From Candidatus Omnitrophota bacterium (GTDB taxonomy: Bacteria > Omnitrophota > Gorgyraeia > Tantalellales > Tantalellaceae), in assembly GCA_018813285.1 (NCBI GenBank), contig JAHJBY010000006.1:1-45833 (forward strand): DNA of 45,833 nt. The letters are read 5' to 3'. The notes beneath the pieces were generated by a model, which did not search any database, was not told where the DNA came from, and saw only the letters and a list, made by a program, of their open reading frames with translations. Positions 6,546 to 15,517 of the stretch are shown here, piece after piece. Each line of letters starts with the position of its first letter. Position 1 is the first letter of the stretch. A program made the translations under genes and the position numbers.

Positions 6546-9500
6546 ATGTATCTAAAAAAACTGGAAATAGTTGGATTCAAGTCGTTCTTAAGCAAGACGA
6601 TCTGCAAATTCGAATCCGGAGTTACAGCGATAGTAGGACCGAATGGGTGCGGCAAAAGCAATATCGTTGACGCCATAAAATGGGTGTTTGGCGAACAATC
6701 GCCGAAGTCTATGAGGTCCAGCGTAATGCAGGACGTCATATTTAACGGGACAGAAAAGAAGGAGCCGGTCAATATGGCGGAAGTGTCGATCACTCTGTCG
6801 AATGAAGACAGGTCCCTTCCGATGGATTACGATGAGGTTAAGATCACACGCAGGCTTTTTCGTTCCGGTGAAAGCGAATATCTGCTTAATAAGACCCCGG
6901 TAAGGCTTATGGACGTGAGGAGTCTGTTGATGGGAACCGGGCTTGGAACAAGTTCCTATTCTGTTATTGAACAGGGAAAAATGGACCTTGTTCTCAGTTC
7001 TAAACCCGAGGAGCGCAGATACGTTTTTGAGGAGGCCAGCGGGATCACGCGTTTTAAGGCGAAAAAGCGGGAAGCCTTGTTGAAACTCGAACGGACAGGA
7101 GAAAATCTTGTCAGGATAAACGATATCATACGGGAGGTCGAGCGGCAGATAAAAGCGATAGAAAGGCAAGCCCGCAAGGCTGATAGATATAAGTCCGCTT
7201 TTGAAGAATTAAAAACCCTGGACGTAAAATTGGCGTATAAAAGATTCCGAGAGCTCGGAACCGACAACACAAGTGTCGATATCAGAGCGGACGATCTTAA
7301 AAAACAAGCGGATATTCTTAAACGGGAGCTGGAAGAGTTTAACGATTCCCTTGCTGACGAAAGGCGGAGGTTCAATGTTCTCATGGAGGATCTTCAAGCC
7401 GCGCATGGTGAAGTCGTGCGGCTTGCTTCGGATATCGATAAAAATACCCATATGGCATCTGTGAATAGAGAGCGTGTCAGTGAACTTCAAAAGTATGTCG
7501 AGCGGCTCGATTGGGAAGTGGAGAAGATCACGGAGAGGAAAGAAACTGTGGCAAAGCGTTTGGCGACACTGGAAGCGCAGTGCGGTAATGTGGGCGCCGG
7601 CCGAAGAAAAGAAGAGGAGGAACTTAGCCAGGCAGAGGGAATTGTAGAGAATATCGCGTCTTCGCTGCAACACCATAAACACGAGTTGAAGATCAATACG
7701 GAAAAAACGGTCGATCTTGTTTCGGAAGAGACCCAGCTCTCGAACGCGTTAATAAAGCTTAACGCTGACACGCAAAATGTTGTTACCAGGGAAAAACGTT
7801 TGCGGCTGGAAAAAATGAACGTAGAAAGGGAAAAAGAGAACATTTGCGGACAATTGAGAGCGGTTGAAGAAAAAACGGATACTGTCAAAGGCGAGCTTGA
7901 ATCCCGGCAGGCGGAGTTTGACGCTCTTACCGGTGAGATCGGCGCTAAGCAGGGCCGGTTAACGGTGTCAAAAGATGATAAAGTCGCAAAAGAAAATTGT
8001 CTTCATGAGATCCGGCCGAGGATAGAGTTTTTGGAAAAACTTATATCTGAGCGTGAAGGGATGAAGGATAGCGTGAAGGAGGTCATGAAACTCGTAGAGT
8101 CCTGCGACCCGCGTTTTAACGGTATTCGCGGCATACTTCCGGAAATTATCAGTGTTCGCGGGGGATATGAGGAGTCTTTGGAATCGGTCATGGGGGACTT
8201 TTCGCAAGCGGTGGTAGTTGATACCCGCGAGGCAGCGGATAATATTATCAAACTTTTGTCTGAGAGGTCTCTCGCGAGCGTGAGTTTTATAATACTTGAA
8301 GAACTCGCTTTTTCTGATGGCGCTCCAGCCGTTCCGCGCGGAACATTTGATAATGCCGCGAGCGCTTTGATCACAGAGGAGCCTTATCGGTTGGCATTGG
8401 AAAAGATCCTGAATGGTATTTTTCTCGCGACTTCACCGGAAGAAGCCCGGGGATTTATCAAGAACAATCCCGGTTTTCATGGACGTATCATATGCGAAAA
8501 AGGTGAACTGATACAGTGCGGCCGGTACCGGAGTAAAAATTATTCATCAACGGAGACGGTGTCACTTTTCGGACGCCGGGAAAAATTACAGGAGATGCAG
8601 GAAAAGGAACGGTACATAAAAGATGAATTATCGGCGATAGAGGACATCATCGCGGGTCTCAAAAAGTGGATCGATGACGCGATAATAAGAAAAACCGGCA
8701 TGGAAGTGTGCCTCAGGGAAAAACAAGTGGAGTTTGCGGATGTGTCATCAAGAATGATGGTTATCAGGGAAAAATCCGGATCGCTTTCCGAGGAGCTTGT
8801 CATTCTAACCGGCGAACTTGAAGAGGAAGCGGAGTCCTTACGGCAGCTGGACAGTGAAAAAAAAGAAGCACACAGGCGTCTTGCGGAAGTTGAAAATGAA
8901 AACAGCATGATCGAACACAGCATCGAAGTGGCGAAGAGTACCATACAGGAAGAAAACGGGAAGAGAGAGGAGTTGTTTCACAGAATATCCGACATCAAAG
9001 TGAGGCTTTCCGCCACTAGAAAAGAAGAAGAGCATCTTGTGGAAAATTTTGAGAGAGAAAAAGCAACATATGCCCGTATTGATGAAGATGTGGAAGAAAA
9101 GAGGCAGGGAATAATAGAAAGTGGAAGCCGCATAAAGACGCTGGAAGACGAAGTGAGGGCTCTTGAGGCCGCAAACAGTGAATCAGCGGAGATGAAGGAA
9201 AGAAAAATAGCCGAGGGCGCGGAGAAGAAAGGGCAGAAAGATCATTTAGCCGGGATTATCAGCGTAAAAGAAAAAAATACGCGAGATAAAGAGGAAATGC
9301 TGGAAAACGTAAGAAATAACGCGCGGGATTTTGATATCAAAGGCAAAGAACTTGAATACAAAAAAGACGCGCTCAAACAAAAGATCTCTGATTCTTACAA
9401 GGTGGATATCGCCTCGGCGGACATCGAGATAGAGGAAACATTCGATCCTCGCCAGGCAGAGGCCAAGGTGGAAGAGCTGAAGATAAGAATAGAGAGAATG

Positions 9501-10136
9501 GGAGAGGTGAGCATAGGGGCGGCCCAAGAACATAAGCAGCTTGAAGAGAGGTTCAGTTTTCTTACAAAACAGAGGGATGACCTGCAGAAAGGCAGGGAGG
9601 ACATCTTGCATGCGATCACGCGGATCAATCGCACAACACGCAAGATGTTCATGGAAACGTTTGAAGCGATACAGAGAGAATTCAGTGATTATTTTAAGAT
9701 GTTGTTCAATGGTGGAAAAGCCGAATTGATCCTCGCGGATGAACGTAATCCTCTGGAATGCGGCATTGACATCATTGTCAGGCCTCCCGGAAAAAAGCTA
9801 CAGAACATTATGCTTCTTTCCGGAGGCGAAAAAGCCATGACGGCCATTGCGCTTATTTTTGCGATCTTCAAAGTGAACCCGAGTCCATTCTGTATACTGG
9901 ACGAGATAGACGCTCCATTGGATGAATCGAACATTGTGAGGTTCTCCAACATTTTGAAAGAGTTCCTCAAACTATCGCAGTTCATCATTGTTACCCACAA
10001 CCGTATGACCATACAATTAGCGGATGTTCTTTATGGTATTACCATGGAGGAGAAAGGGGTGTCGAAGATGGTATCGGTGAGATTCTCTGAAGAGGTTGAT
10101 ATTCCCGAAGATGAAGAGATCCCGGTTGCTGTGTGA
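6546..10136 (+). CDS. smc: Chromosome segregation protein SMC
   Basis: The 1196-residue SMC ATPase of the bacterial condensin. Walker A GPNGCGKS is at residues 31-38; two long coiled coils flank a hinge around residues 500-650 (SCDPRFNGIRGILPE and following). The C-terminal head has the signature LLSGGEKAMTAIAL near 1090 and Walker B CILDEIDAPLDESN near 1115. ATG 6546 is chosen because AAGGA lies 6 nt before it and MYLKKLEIVGFKSF is the classic SMC start; the frame is open to 6513, but that extension overlaps the preceding gene. scpA, scpB and ftsY are not in the window. Confidence 0.97.
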   Translation: MYLKKLEIVGFKSFLSKTICKFESGVTAIVGPNGCGKSNIVDAIKWVFGEQSPKSMRSSVMQDVIFNGTEKKEPVNMAEVSITLSNEDRSLPMDYDEVKITRRLFRSGESEYLLNKTPVRLMDVRSLLMGTGLGTSSYSVIEQGKMDLVLSSKPEERRYVFEEASGITRFKAKKREALLKLERTGENLVRINDIIREVERQIKAIERQARKADRYKSAFEELKTLDVKLAYKRFRELGTDNTSVDIRADDLKKQADILKRELEEFNDSLADERRRFNVLMEDLQAAHGEVVRLASDIDKNTHMASVNRERVSELQKYVERLDWEVEKITERKETVAKRLATLEAQCGNVGAGRRKEEEELSQAEGIVENIASSLQHHKHELKINTEKTVDLVSEETQLSNALIKLNADTQNVVTREKRLRLEKMNVEREKENICGQLRAVEEKTDTVKGELESRQAEFDALTGEIGAKQGRLTVSKDDKVAKENCLHEIRPRIEFLEKLISEREGMKDSVKEVMKLVESCDPRFNGIRGILPEIISVRGGYEESLESVMGDFSQAVVVDTREAADNIIKLLSERSLASVSFIILEELAFSDGAPAVPRGTFDNAASALITEEPYRLALEKILNGIFLATSPEEARGFIKNNPGFHGRIICEKGELIQCGRYRSKNYSSTETVSLFGRREKLQEMQEKERYIKDELSAIEDIIAGLKKWIDDAIIRKTGMEVCLREKQVEFADVSSRMMVIREKSGSLSEELVILTGELEEEAESLRQLDSEKKEAHRRLAEVENENSMIEHSIEVAKSTIQEENGKREELFHRISDIKVRLSATRKEEEHLVENFEREKATYARIDEDVEEKRQGIIESGSRIKTLEDEVRALEAANSESAEMKERKIAEGAEKKGQKDHLAGIISVKEKNTRDKEEMLENVRNNARDFDIKGKELEYKKDALKQKISDSYKVDIASADIEIEETFDPRQAEAKVEELKIRIERMGEVSIGAAQEHKQLEERFSFLTKQRDDLQKGREDILHAITRINRTTRKMFMETFEAIQREFSDYFKMLFNGGKAELILADERNPLECGIDIIVRPPGKKLQNIMLLSGGEKAMTAIALIFAIFKVNPSPFCILDEIDAPLDESNIVRFSNILKEFLKLSQFIIVTHNRMTIQLADVLYGITMEEKGVSKMVSVRFSEEVDIPEDEEIPVAV

Positions 10137-10160
10137 AAAATACAGTACCGTTTATCAAAT

Positions 10161-10244
10161 CAATCCCACACCTGTACCTGATGGCAATCCCACACCTGTA
10201 CCTGATCGCAATCCTACACCTGTACCTGATCGCAATCCCACACC
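10161..10244. repeat. 24-bp tandem repeat, 3.5 copies
   Basis: Units at 10161-10184, 10185-10208 and 10209-10232, plus a half unit 10233-10244. The consensus begins CAATCCCACACCTGTACCTG. Copies differ at two or three positions. A 24-bp period preserves frame, and read in the pncC frame it would give NPTPVPDR repeats, but no credible start codon leads into it. Just downstream, GACCCGTCCCC and GACCTGTCCCC form another short repeated pair. The 241-nt smc-pncC spacer is thus mostly repeat. Confidence 0.9.
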
Positions 10245-10342
10245 GGGGGGAAAGTTAAAGATAGACCCGTCCCCGGAATCAATCTCCGACCTGTCCCCAT
10301 ACGACAAAGCCAAAAAGATTTTCACACTAAAATCTAGGATCC

Positions 10343-10371
10343 TTGCCTCTTGCCGCGTGATACCGTATAAT
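10343..10371 (+). promoter_or_regulatory. Candidate promoter placing +1 at the pncC start codon
   Basis: TTGCCT (10343-10348) and a perfect TATAAT (10366-10371) are 17 bp apart. The -10 ends 6 nt before ATG 10378, so a normal start site would fall on or next to the A of the ATG. There is no ribosome site in the remaining gap (ATTCGC). This predicts a leaderless mRNA for pncC-thpR. Confidence 0.6.
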
Positions 10372-10377
10372 ATTCGC

Positions 10378-10863
10378 ATGAAAGCTAAACCGATCGAATT
10401 TGAGATCGCGGTGCGATTCCAAAAGCAAAAAAGGACTTTCGCGCTCGCGGAATCATGCACCGGCGGATTGATTTCACACCGCATAACCAATGTTCCCGGG
10501 AGTTCGGAATATTACCGCGGTGGGGTGGTCGCTTACTCTAACGAGATCAAGATATCTGTCCTTGGAGTACCTGAAGAGCTTATCAAAAAAAATGGCGCCG
10601 TAAGCCGGCAAGTGGCCAGGGCCATGGCGGAAGGCGCGCGGTGTTTGACAGGCGCCGATATTACCGCGGCGGTGACCGGGATCGCCGGTCCCGGCGGCGG
10701 AAACGCAGCAAAACCGGTGGGGTTGGCATATATTGCTGTTTTGACGGAAAGATCCTGCAAAACAAGCAAAGTGTTTGCTGATGGGAGCCGTGTGGAAATA
10801 AAAACAGCATTTGCCGAAGCTGTTCTGCGCGAAGTAAAAAAATCATTGGTTCTTAAATTATGA
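10378..10863 (+). CDS. pncC: Nicotinamide-nucleotide amidohydrolase (CinA C-terminal domain protein)
   Basis: A 161-residue stand-alone CinA C-terminal domain that deamidates NMN to nicotinate mononucleotide in pyridine nucleotide recycling. FALAESCTGG carries the nucleophile Ser26; GSSEYYRGGVVAYSNEIK and AAVTGIAGPGGG are typical. The N-terminal molybdopterin-binding domain of full CinA is absent. ATG 10378 is chosen because upstream in-frame sequence is a tandem repeat and the end of smc. A TATAAT box lies immediately before it. The gene overlaps thpR by 4 nt and recA follows, a conserved cinA-thpR-recA neighbourhood. Confidence 0.92.
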   Translation: MKAKPIEFEIAVRFQKQKRTFALAESCTGGLISHRITNVPGSSEYYRGGVVAYSNEIKISVLGVPEELIKKNGAVSRQVARAMAEGARCLTGADITAAVTGIAGPGGGNAAKPVGLAYIAVLTERSCKTSKVFADGSRVEIKTAFAEAVLREVKKSLVLKL

Positions 10864-11423
10864 ACATCCGTACTTTCATAGCGCTGGAACTTTCCGATGA
10901 AGCTAAAAAAGAGATGTCGCGCGTAGAAGAGATACTGAAGAAGACGGACGCGGATGTAAAATGGGTCATACCCGAGGCGATCCATATCACTCTAAAATTT
11001 CTTGGCAATATCCGAAAAGAAAATGTTTTGTCTGTGAATGAAAATTTGAAATCTGTCGCGTTCAAAACCTCTCCGTTTGATATTACGTTGGGTGATATAG
11101 GGGTTTTTCCGGGATGGGACAGGCCGAGGGTTTTGTGGATAGGGATCGATGAAGGGTGTCGCCCGCTCGAAAAATTGGCCGGATCAGTTCGAGCAGCCAT
11201 GTCCGGAGAGGGGGAAAGCGAAGAGGAACTTTCAATAAGCCCTCATATTACGATAGGCAGAGTAAAATCAGGCAGAAACAAGGCTGGCTTACAGGATGAA
11301 TCCACCTCTATTAAAGTTGTACCGGCTTTGGTACATATCTCTCGCTTAGTATTTTTTGAGTCTCTTTTAACAAAAGAAGGCGCTGTTCATACCGTTTTAT
11401 CCGCTTGGGATCTCACCGGTTGA
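10860..11423 (+). CDS. thpR: RNA 2',3'-cyclic phosphodiesterase (2H family)
   Basis: A 187-residue 2H phosphoesterase that opens 2',3'-cyclic phosphates on RNA ends. The two HxTx motifs that define the active site are His42-Ile-Thr44 (HITLKFLG) and His129-Ile-Thr131 (HITIGRVK). MNIRTFIALELS is a typical N-terminus. The ATG overlaps the pncC stop as ATGA, so translation is probably coupled. Its place between pncC and recA is common across bacteria. Confidence 0.93.
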   Translation: MNIRTFIALELSDEAKKEMSRVEEILKKTDADVKWVIPEAIHITLKFLGNIRKENVLSVNENLKSVAFKTSPFDITLGDIGVFPGWDRPRVLWIGIDEGCRPLEKLAGSVRAAMSGEGESEEELSISPHITIGRVKSGRNKAGLQDESTSIKVVPALVHISRLVFFESLLTKEGAVHTVLSAWDLTG

Positions 11424-11499
11424 TCTCCCGCTGTATCTATTTGAAAGAAAAGGCCTTCCGTATGTGTCTCATATGGTGAATGGTGAATCGTGCATCGTA

Positions 11500-11520
11500 G
11501 GGGCGAAAAATATTTCGCCC
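11500..11520. repeat. GGGCGAAA palindrome with ACTGAAA string downstream
   Basis: The GGGCGAAA/TTTCGCCC stem with an AATA loop is an 8-bp perfect hairpin, matching 17633-17654. Flanks contain GAATGGTGAATCGTG and GAATAGTGAATGGG. From about 11550 to 11592 follows a degenerate run of AAAACTG-type units. Together these occupy most of the 277-nt thpR-recA spacer. Confidence 0.8.
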
Positions 11521-11610
11521 TAAAAAATGAATAGTGAATGGGTTCAAGAAAAAACTGAAAACTGACAACTGAAAACTGAAAATTGAAAACTTAGATTCAC
11601 GAATTAAGGC

Positions 11611-11640
11611 TTTACAAGAAATCCCTTAAGTCTGTATAAT
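11611..11640 (+). promoter_or_regulatory. recA promoter candidate
   Basis: TTTACA (11611-11616) and a perfect TATAAT (11635-11640) are 18 bp apart. The predicted start near 11647 gives a leader of about 55 nt with AGGAGG before the ATG. I see no LexA box of either the CTGT-N8-ACAG or the GAAC-N4-GTTC type overlapping it. Confidence 0.6.
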
Positions 11641-11700
11641 ATAGCGCTAACGGATGATACAATAAGAACATTGTAAGCTAACCAATTTTAAGGAGGAACA

Positions 11701-12741
11701 ATGGCTAAAAAGACGACGTGTAAAGATGTAGGTGAAGCTTCCGCAAGCGGGTCCGATGCTAAAAGAAAAGCGCTGGAGCTTGCTTTGAGTAAGATAGAAA
11801 AGGATTTCGGTGAAGGAGCCATAATGAAAATGGGGGAAAATTATCGAGCCGATATAGGAGTGATCCCCACAGGATCGCTTGGCCTTGATGAGGCTCTTGG
11901 TATTTTTGGTGTTCCGCGCGGCAGGATAGTTGAGATCTATGGGCCGGAGGCAAGCGGTAAGACCACACTCACCCTTAATATTCTGGCGAGTGCTCAAAAG
12001 TTGGGCGGCAATGTCGCGTTCATCGACGCGGAGCACGCGTTTGATCCATCTTATGCCAAGAAGGTAGGTGTAGACTTGGACAACCTGTTGATATCACAAC
12101 CGGATAACGGTGAACAGGCTCTTGAGATCGCGGAAACCCTGGTTCGCAGCAACGCCATAGACGTTATCGTCATAGATTCCGTGGCTGCTTTAACGCCGCG
12201 CAAGGAGATAGAGGGCGATATGGGCGATTCGCATATGGGATTACAGGCACGTCTGATGAGTCAGGCATTGAGAAAGCTGACGGCCATAATCAGCAAAACC
12301 CGGACTTGCGTGATATTCATCAATCAGATCAGGATGAAAATAGGCGTAATGTTCGGCAACCCGGAAACCACTACGGGCGGCCGGGCGTTAAAGTTCTATA
12401 CGTCGGTTCGGATAGACTTAAGGCGCATAGCGTCACTTAAAAAAGGGGATGTGGTAGTAGGTACCCGTGTCAGGGCAAAAGTGGTGAAGAACAAACTCGC
12501 GGCGCCGTTCAAACAAGCCGAGTTCGATATTTTATTTGATGAAGGGATATCGCGTGCCTCCGGCCTTATTGACATAGCGGAGACCATGGGGATACTGACA
12601 AAGACAGGGACATGGTTTTCCTTTGGGGATGAAAAAATAGGGCAGGGAAAAGAGAACGCGAGGTTGCATCTAAAAGAGAACACTAAATTGCTTAACAAAA
12701 TTGAGACCGAAGTCCGGCGTGGCATCGGCATTGAGGGTTAG
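11701..12741 (+). CDS. recA: Recombinase RecA
   Basis: A 346-residue recombinase for homologous recombination and the SOS response. Walker [10 protein letters not shown] is at residues 81-89, Walker B in [10 protein letters not shown], and the L1/L2 regions ([47 protein letters not shown]) are intact. AGGAGG lies 4 nt before the ATG. The C-terminus stops at [10 protein letters not shown] and lacks the acidic tail found in many RecA proteins. There is no intein. alaS follows 25 nt later with a weak ribosome site, so they may share a transcript. Confidence 0.98.
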   Translation: MAKKTTCKDVGEASASGSDAKRKALELALSKIEKDFGEGAIMKMGENYRADIGVIPTGSLGLDEALGIFGVPRGRIVEIYGPEASGKTTLTLNILASAQKLGGNVAFIDAEHAFDPSYAKKVGVDLDNLLISQPDNGEQALEIAETLVRSNAIDVIVIDSVAALTPRKEIEGDMGDSHMGLQARLMSQALRKLTAIISKTRTCVIFINQIRMKIGVMFGNPETTTGGRALKFYTSVRIDLRRIASLKKGDVVVGTRVRAKVVKNKLAAPFKQAEFDILFDEGISRASGLIDIAETMGILTKTGTWFSFGDEKIGQGKENARLHLKENTKLLNKIETEVRRGIGIEG

Positions 12742-12766
12742 TCGCGTTTTTAAACGGAATAAAATA

Positions 12767-15517
12767 ATGATGTCAGCAGAGATAAGAGATCGGTTCCTGA
12801 AATTTTTTGAAGGCAAAGGGCATACCCTCGTCGCGAGCGATATGCTTGTGCCCAGGAACGATCCGACAATTCTTTTTTCCGGCGCCGGAATGAACCAGTT
12901 CAAAGACCAATTCATGGGTAAGAACATAACGTTCAAGCGTGCCGCGTCATGCCAGAAGTGTTTGAGGACGGGTGACCTTGAGAATGCAGGCAAAACACCG
13001 AGACATCATACTTTCTTTGAGATGCTCGGAAATTTTTCTTTTGGTGATTATTTTAAAAAAGAGGCCATACTCTGGGGTTGGGAGTTCATGACTGTAGATA
13101 TGGGGATCTCCTCAGAACGTTTATGGGTATCCGTGTATGAAAAAGATGAGGAATCATACGAAATATGGCGTGATGTCGTAAAAGTGCCGAAGAATCGGAT
13201 AGTCAGGCTTGGGCCAAAAGATAATTTCTGGCCGGCCGATGCCCCGGCAAAAGGGCCTAATGGGCCATGCGGCCCGTGTTCGGAAATATTCTTTGATCTC
13301 GGTCAGGCGCCCGGCGGTGTATGCGACAACCCGAATTGTGATCCGGCATGCGATTGCGGCAGGTTTTTAGAAGTTTGGAACCTTGTTTTTACCGAATTTG
13401 AAAGAAAATCGGACGGCAGCCTGGTACCCTTACCGAACAAGAACATAGACACGGGCATGGGGATGGAACGCATTGCTCAGGTGACGCAGGGAGTATCCAC
13501 GAACTTTGAGACGGATCTGTTTAAACCTCTTACGGCTTGTATAAAAAGAGAAATAGGTGATGCCTCCGGTGATATCCCTTTGAAGGATATATATCTGGTT
13601 GCCGATCATCTCAGGGCCGTGGTTTTTGCCATAGCGGACGGGGTCTGGCCGTCTAATGAGAAGCAGGGGTATGTGATCAGAAAGCTCATAAGGCGTGCGT
13701 ATCTGAAGAACGCCCGGAATAAGCCGTTTCTCTACAAAGTGGTGCCTGTGGTGACGGACCTTATGCGGGAAGCATATCCCGGCCTTGGAGAGAAAAGGGA
13801 GCACATAAGCGCGATCGTCAAGGCGGAAGAAGAAAAATTTAACGATACTTTAAATTCAGCCATGCCGGTTCTGGATGATATGCTTTCTGCCGGGGCGCGG
13901 GAGATGAAGGGTGAAGACATTTTTAAACTGGTGGATACTTACGGCCTTCCCCTGGACGCGATCGAAGAGAAGACAGCTCCGATGGGGGTTAAATTGGATC
14001 ACGCCGGTTTCCGCGTCCTGATGGATGGCAGAAAGGAACAATCTCGCAGGGGTAGCAATATCGATAAGACATGCATTTTTAAGCCGGACTTATTCAAGGA
14101 TGTTCCGGTCCCTGAGACATCGAGCGACCTTCCGCTTATGGCCGAGATCTTATTCATTTTAAAAGATGGTAAACCGGCAGACGAGGTGAGTAGAGGCGAA
14201 ATAGCTGAAGTGGTACTCTCGCCGCAAAGCGGCGAATTTTATGTTGCCCAGGGCGGCCAGGTAGGGGATTCCGGTACCATCACGAAAAAAGGCGCCTTAA
14301 TGAATGTTGTGGATACCTGTCAAGCCGGCGGGCGTAAAGTATTGGAGGTTAGTGTAGAAGGTGGGTGTTTTAGGAAGAAAGACAAAGTGATTCTTTCTCC
14401 GGACGCAGGACGAAAGAAGAGAACGGCCATGAACCATACCGCGACACATCTTCTTCAGGCGGCGCTCAGGCAAGTTCTTGGCGGGGAGGTCAAGCAGTCG
14501 GGATCGCTGGTGGATGGACACCATCTCAGGTTTGATTTTACACATACGCGAAAAGTGACGGATCGGGAGCTCGGAAGAATTGAGGACATTGTTAACGGTT
14601 GGATCTCAGAAAATATTTCTGTTTGTAAAGAGACCATGTCGCTCTCTGCGGCCAAAGAAAAAGGAGCGTTATCGTTTTTTGGAGAAAAATACGGTGAAAC
14701 AGTCAAAATGGTGTCAGTCGGCAATGTGTCGCGAGAACTTTGCGGCGGGATACACGTGGATAATACTTCGGAAATAAGCATATTTAAGATCATGTCCGAA
14801 AGTTCTATCGCAAGCGGGATAAGACGTATCGAGGCCCTGACGGGTTCCGATGCCGTGAACTGGCTAAGGACGCGTATGGAAAAGTTTCTGAAGGAATTCG
14901 AGGACTTTTTCGTCGATCCCGCGGACAGGGATGATGTGGGGGAAAAAGTCGAAGGCATCCCGGAAGCGCTTAAGGCAACCAGAAGTTTTCTTGGGCGGCG
15001 AGCGGCAGATGTTGATATCGGTATTGTGCATGATTACGGGACTATCATCATGCCCGTTTTCGCAAAAACTGAAGAATATGTCACCAAGGCCATGAAACGG
15101 CGCCAGAAAACAGCGGCGGACGATATTTTTAACGAAGTTAAGACCAGGATCAATGGGCTATTGGATAGCGCCGAGATGATCGGGGCGGTGAAATATGTGT
15201 CTGACGTTCTTCCGAACGTGGATATGTCCGTGCTTAGAAAGGTTATGATCCATGCCGGAAAGAAAATAGGGTCCGGCGTGATAGTAATGGGAAGCAGCAT
15301 GGACGGAAAAGTGTCCTTGTTCTGTTCCGTAACCTCCGATCTTGCGGAGAAAGGGCTCAGCGCGAGGAATATTGTGAACGGTGTTGTCGATAATATCGAA
15401 GGCGGCGGTGGAGGTAACGAGACCTTTGCCCAAGCCGGCGGGAAAAACCCGGACGGATTAAAACACGCGCTGTCCGAGGCCAAACGCATGGTGAAAGAAG
15501 CGGGGGACATCATATGA
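12767..15517 (+). CDS. alaS: Alanyl-tRNA synthetase
   Basis: A complete 916-residue class II synthetase. The catalytic core includes the TPRHHTFFEMLGNFSFGDYFK motif near the N-terminus. The editing domain has zinc ligands His557 and His561 (HTATH) and Cys659 and His663 (CGGIH). A C-Ala/DHHA1 region carries GGGGGNETFAQAGG near residue 880. ATG 12767 or the adjacent ATG 12770 is the start; the frame is open to 12701, but that would overlap recA. A short Cys cluster (CDNPNCDPACDCG) lies in the core insertion. Its stop overlaps the hisD start by 4 nt, tying it to the his genes. Confidence 0.97.
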   Translation: MMSAEIRDRFLKFFEGKGHTLVASDMLVPRNDPTILFSGAGMNQFKDQFMGKNITFKRAASCQKCLRTGDLENAGKTPRHHTFFEMLGNFSFGDYFKKEAILWGWEFMTVDMGISSERLWVSVYEKDEESYEIWRDVVKVPKNRIVRLGPKDNFWPADAPAKGPNGPCGPCSEIFFDLGQAPGGVCDNPNCDPACDCGRFLEVWNLVFTEFERKSDGSLVPLPNKNIDTGMGMERIAQVTQGVSTNFETDLFKPLTACIKREIGDASGDIPLKDIYLVADHLRAVVFAIADGVWPSNEKQGYVIRKLIRRAYLKNARNKPFLYKVVPVVTDLMREAYPGLGEKREHISAIVKAEEEKFNDTLNSAMPVLDDMLSAGAREMKGEDIFKLVDTYGLPLDAIEEKTAPMGVKLDHAGFRVLMDGRKEQSRRGSNIDKTCIFKPDLFKDVPVPETSSDLPLMAEILFILKDGKPADEVSRGEIAEVVLSPQSGEFYVAQGGQVGDSGTITKKGALMNVVDTCQAGGRKVLEVSVEGGCFRKKDKVILSPDAGRKKRTAMNHTATHLLQAALRQVLGGEVKQSGSLVDGHHLRFDFTHTRKVTDRELGRIEDIVNGWISENISVCKETMSLSAAKEKGALSFFGEKYGETVKMVSVGNVSRELCGGIHVDNTSEISIFKIMSESSIASGIRRIEALTGSDAVNWLRTRMEKFLKEFEDFFVDPADRDDVGEKVEGIPEALKATRSFLGRRAADVDIGIVHDYGTIIMPVFAKTEEYVTKAMKRRQKTAADDIFNEVKTRINGLLDSAEMIGAVKYVSDVLPNVDMSVLRKVMIHAGKKIGSGVIVMGSSMDGKVSLFCSVTSDLAEKGLSARNIVNGVVDNIEGGGGGNETFAQAGGKNPDGLKHALSEAKRMVKEAGDII

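Noticed and set aside
10096-10377. N-terminal extension of pncC with NPTPVPDR repeats
   Set aside because: The frame is open, but its start lies inside smc, it has no ribosome site, and the repeats look like intergenic DNA; the CinA-C domain starts cleanly at 10378.
11424-11700. LexA-controlled recA operator
   Set aside because: No inverted CTGT/ACAG or GAAC/GTTC box at usual spacing could be found near the promoter.
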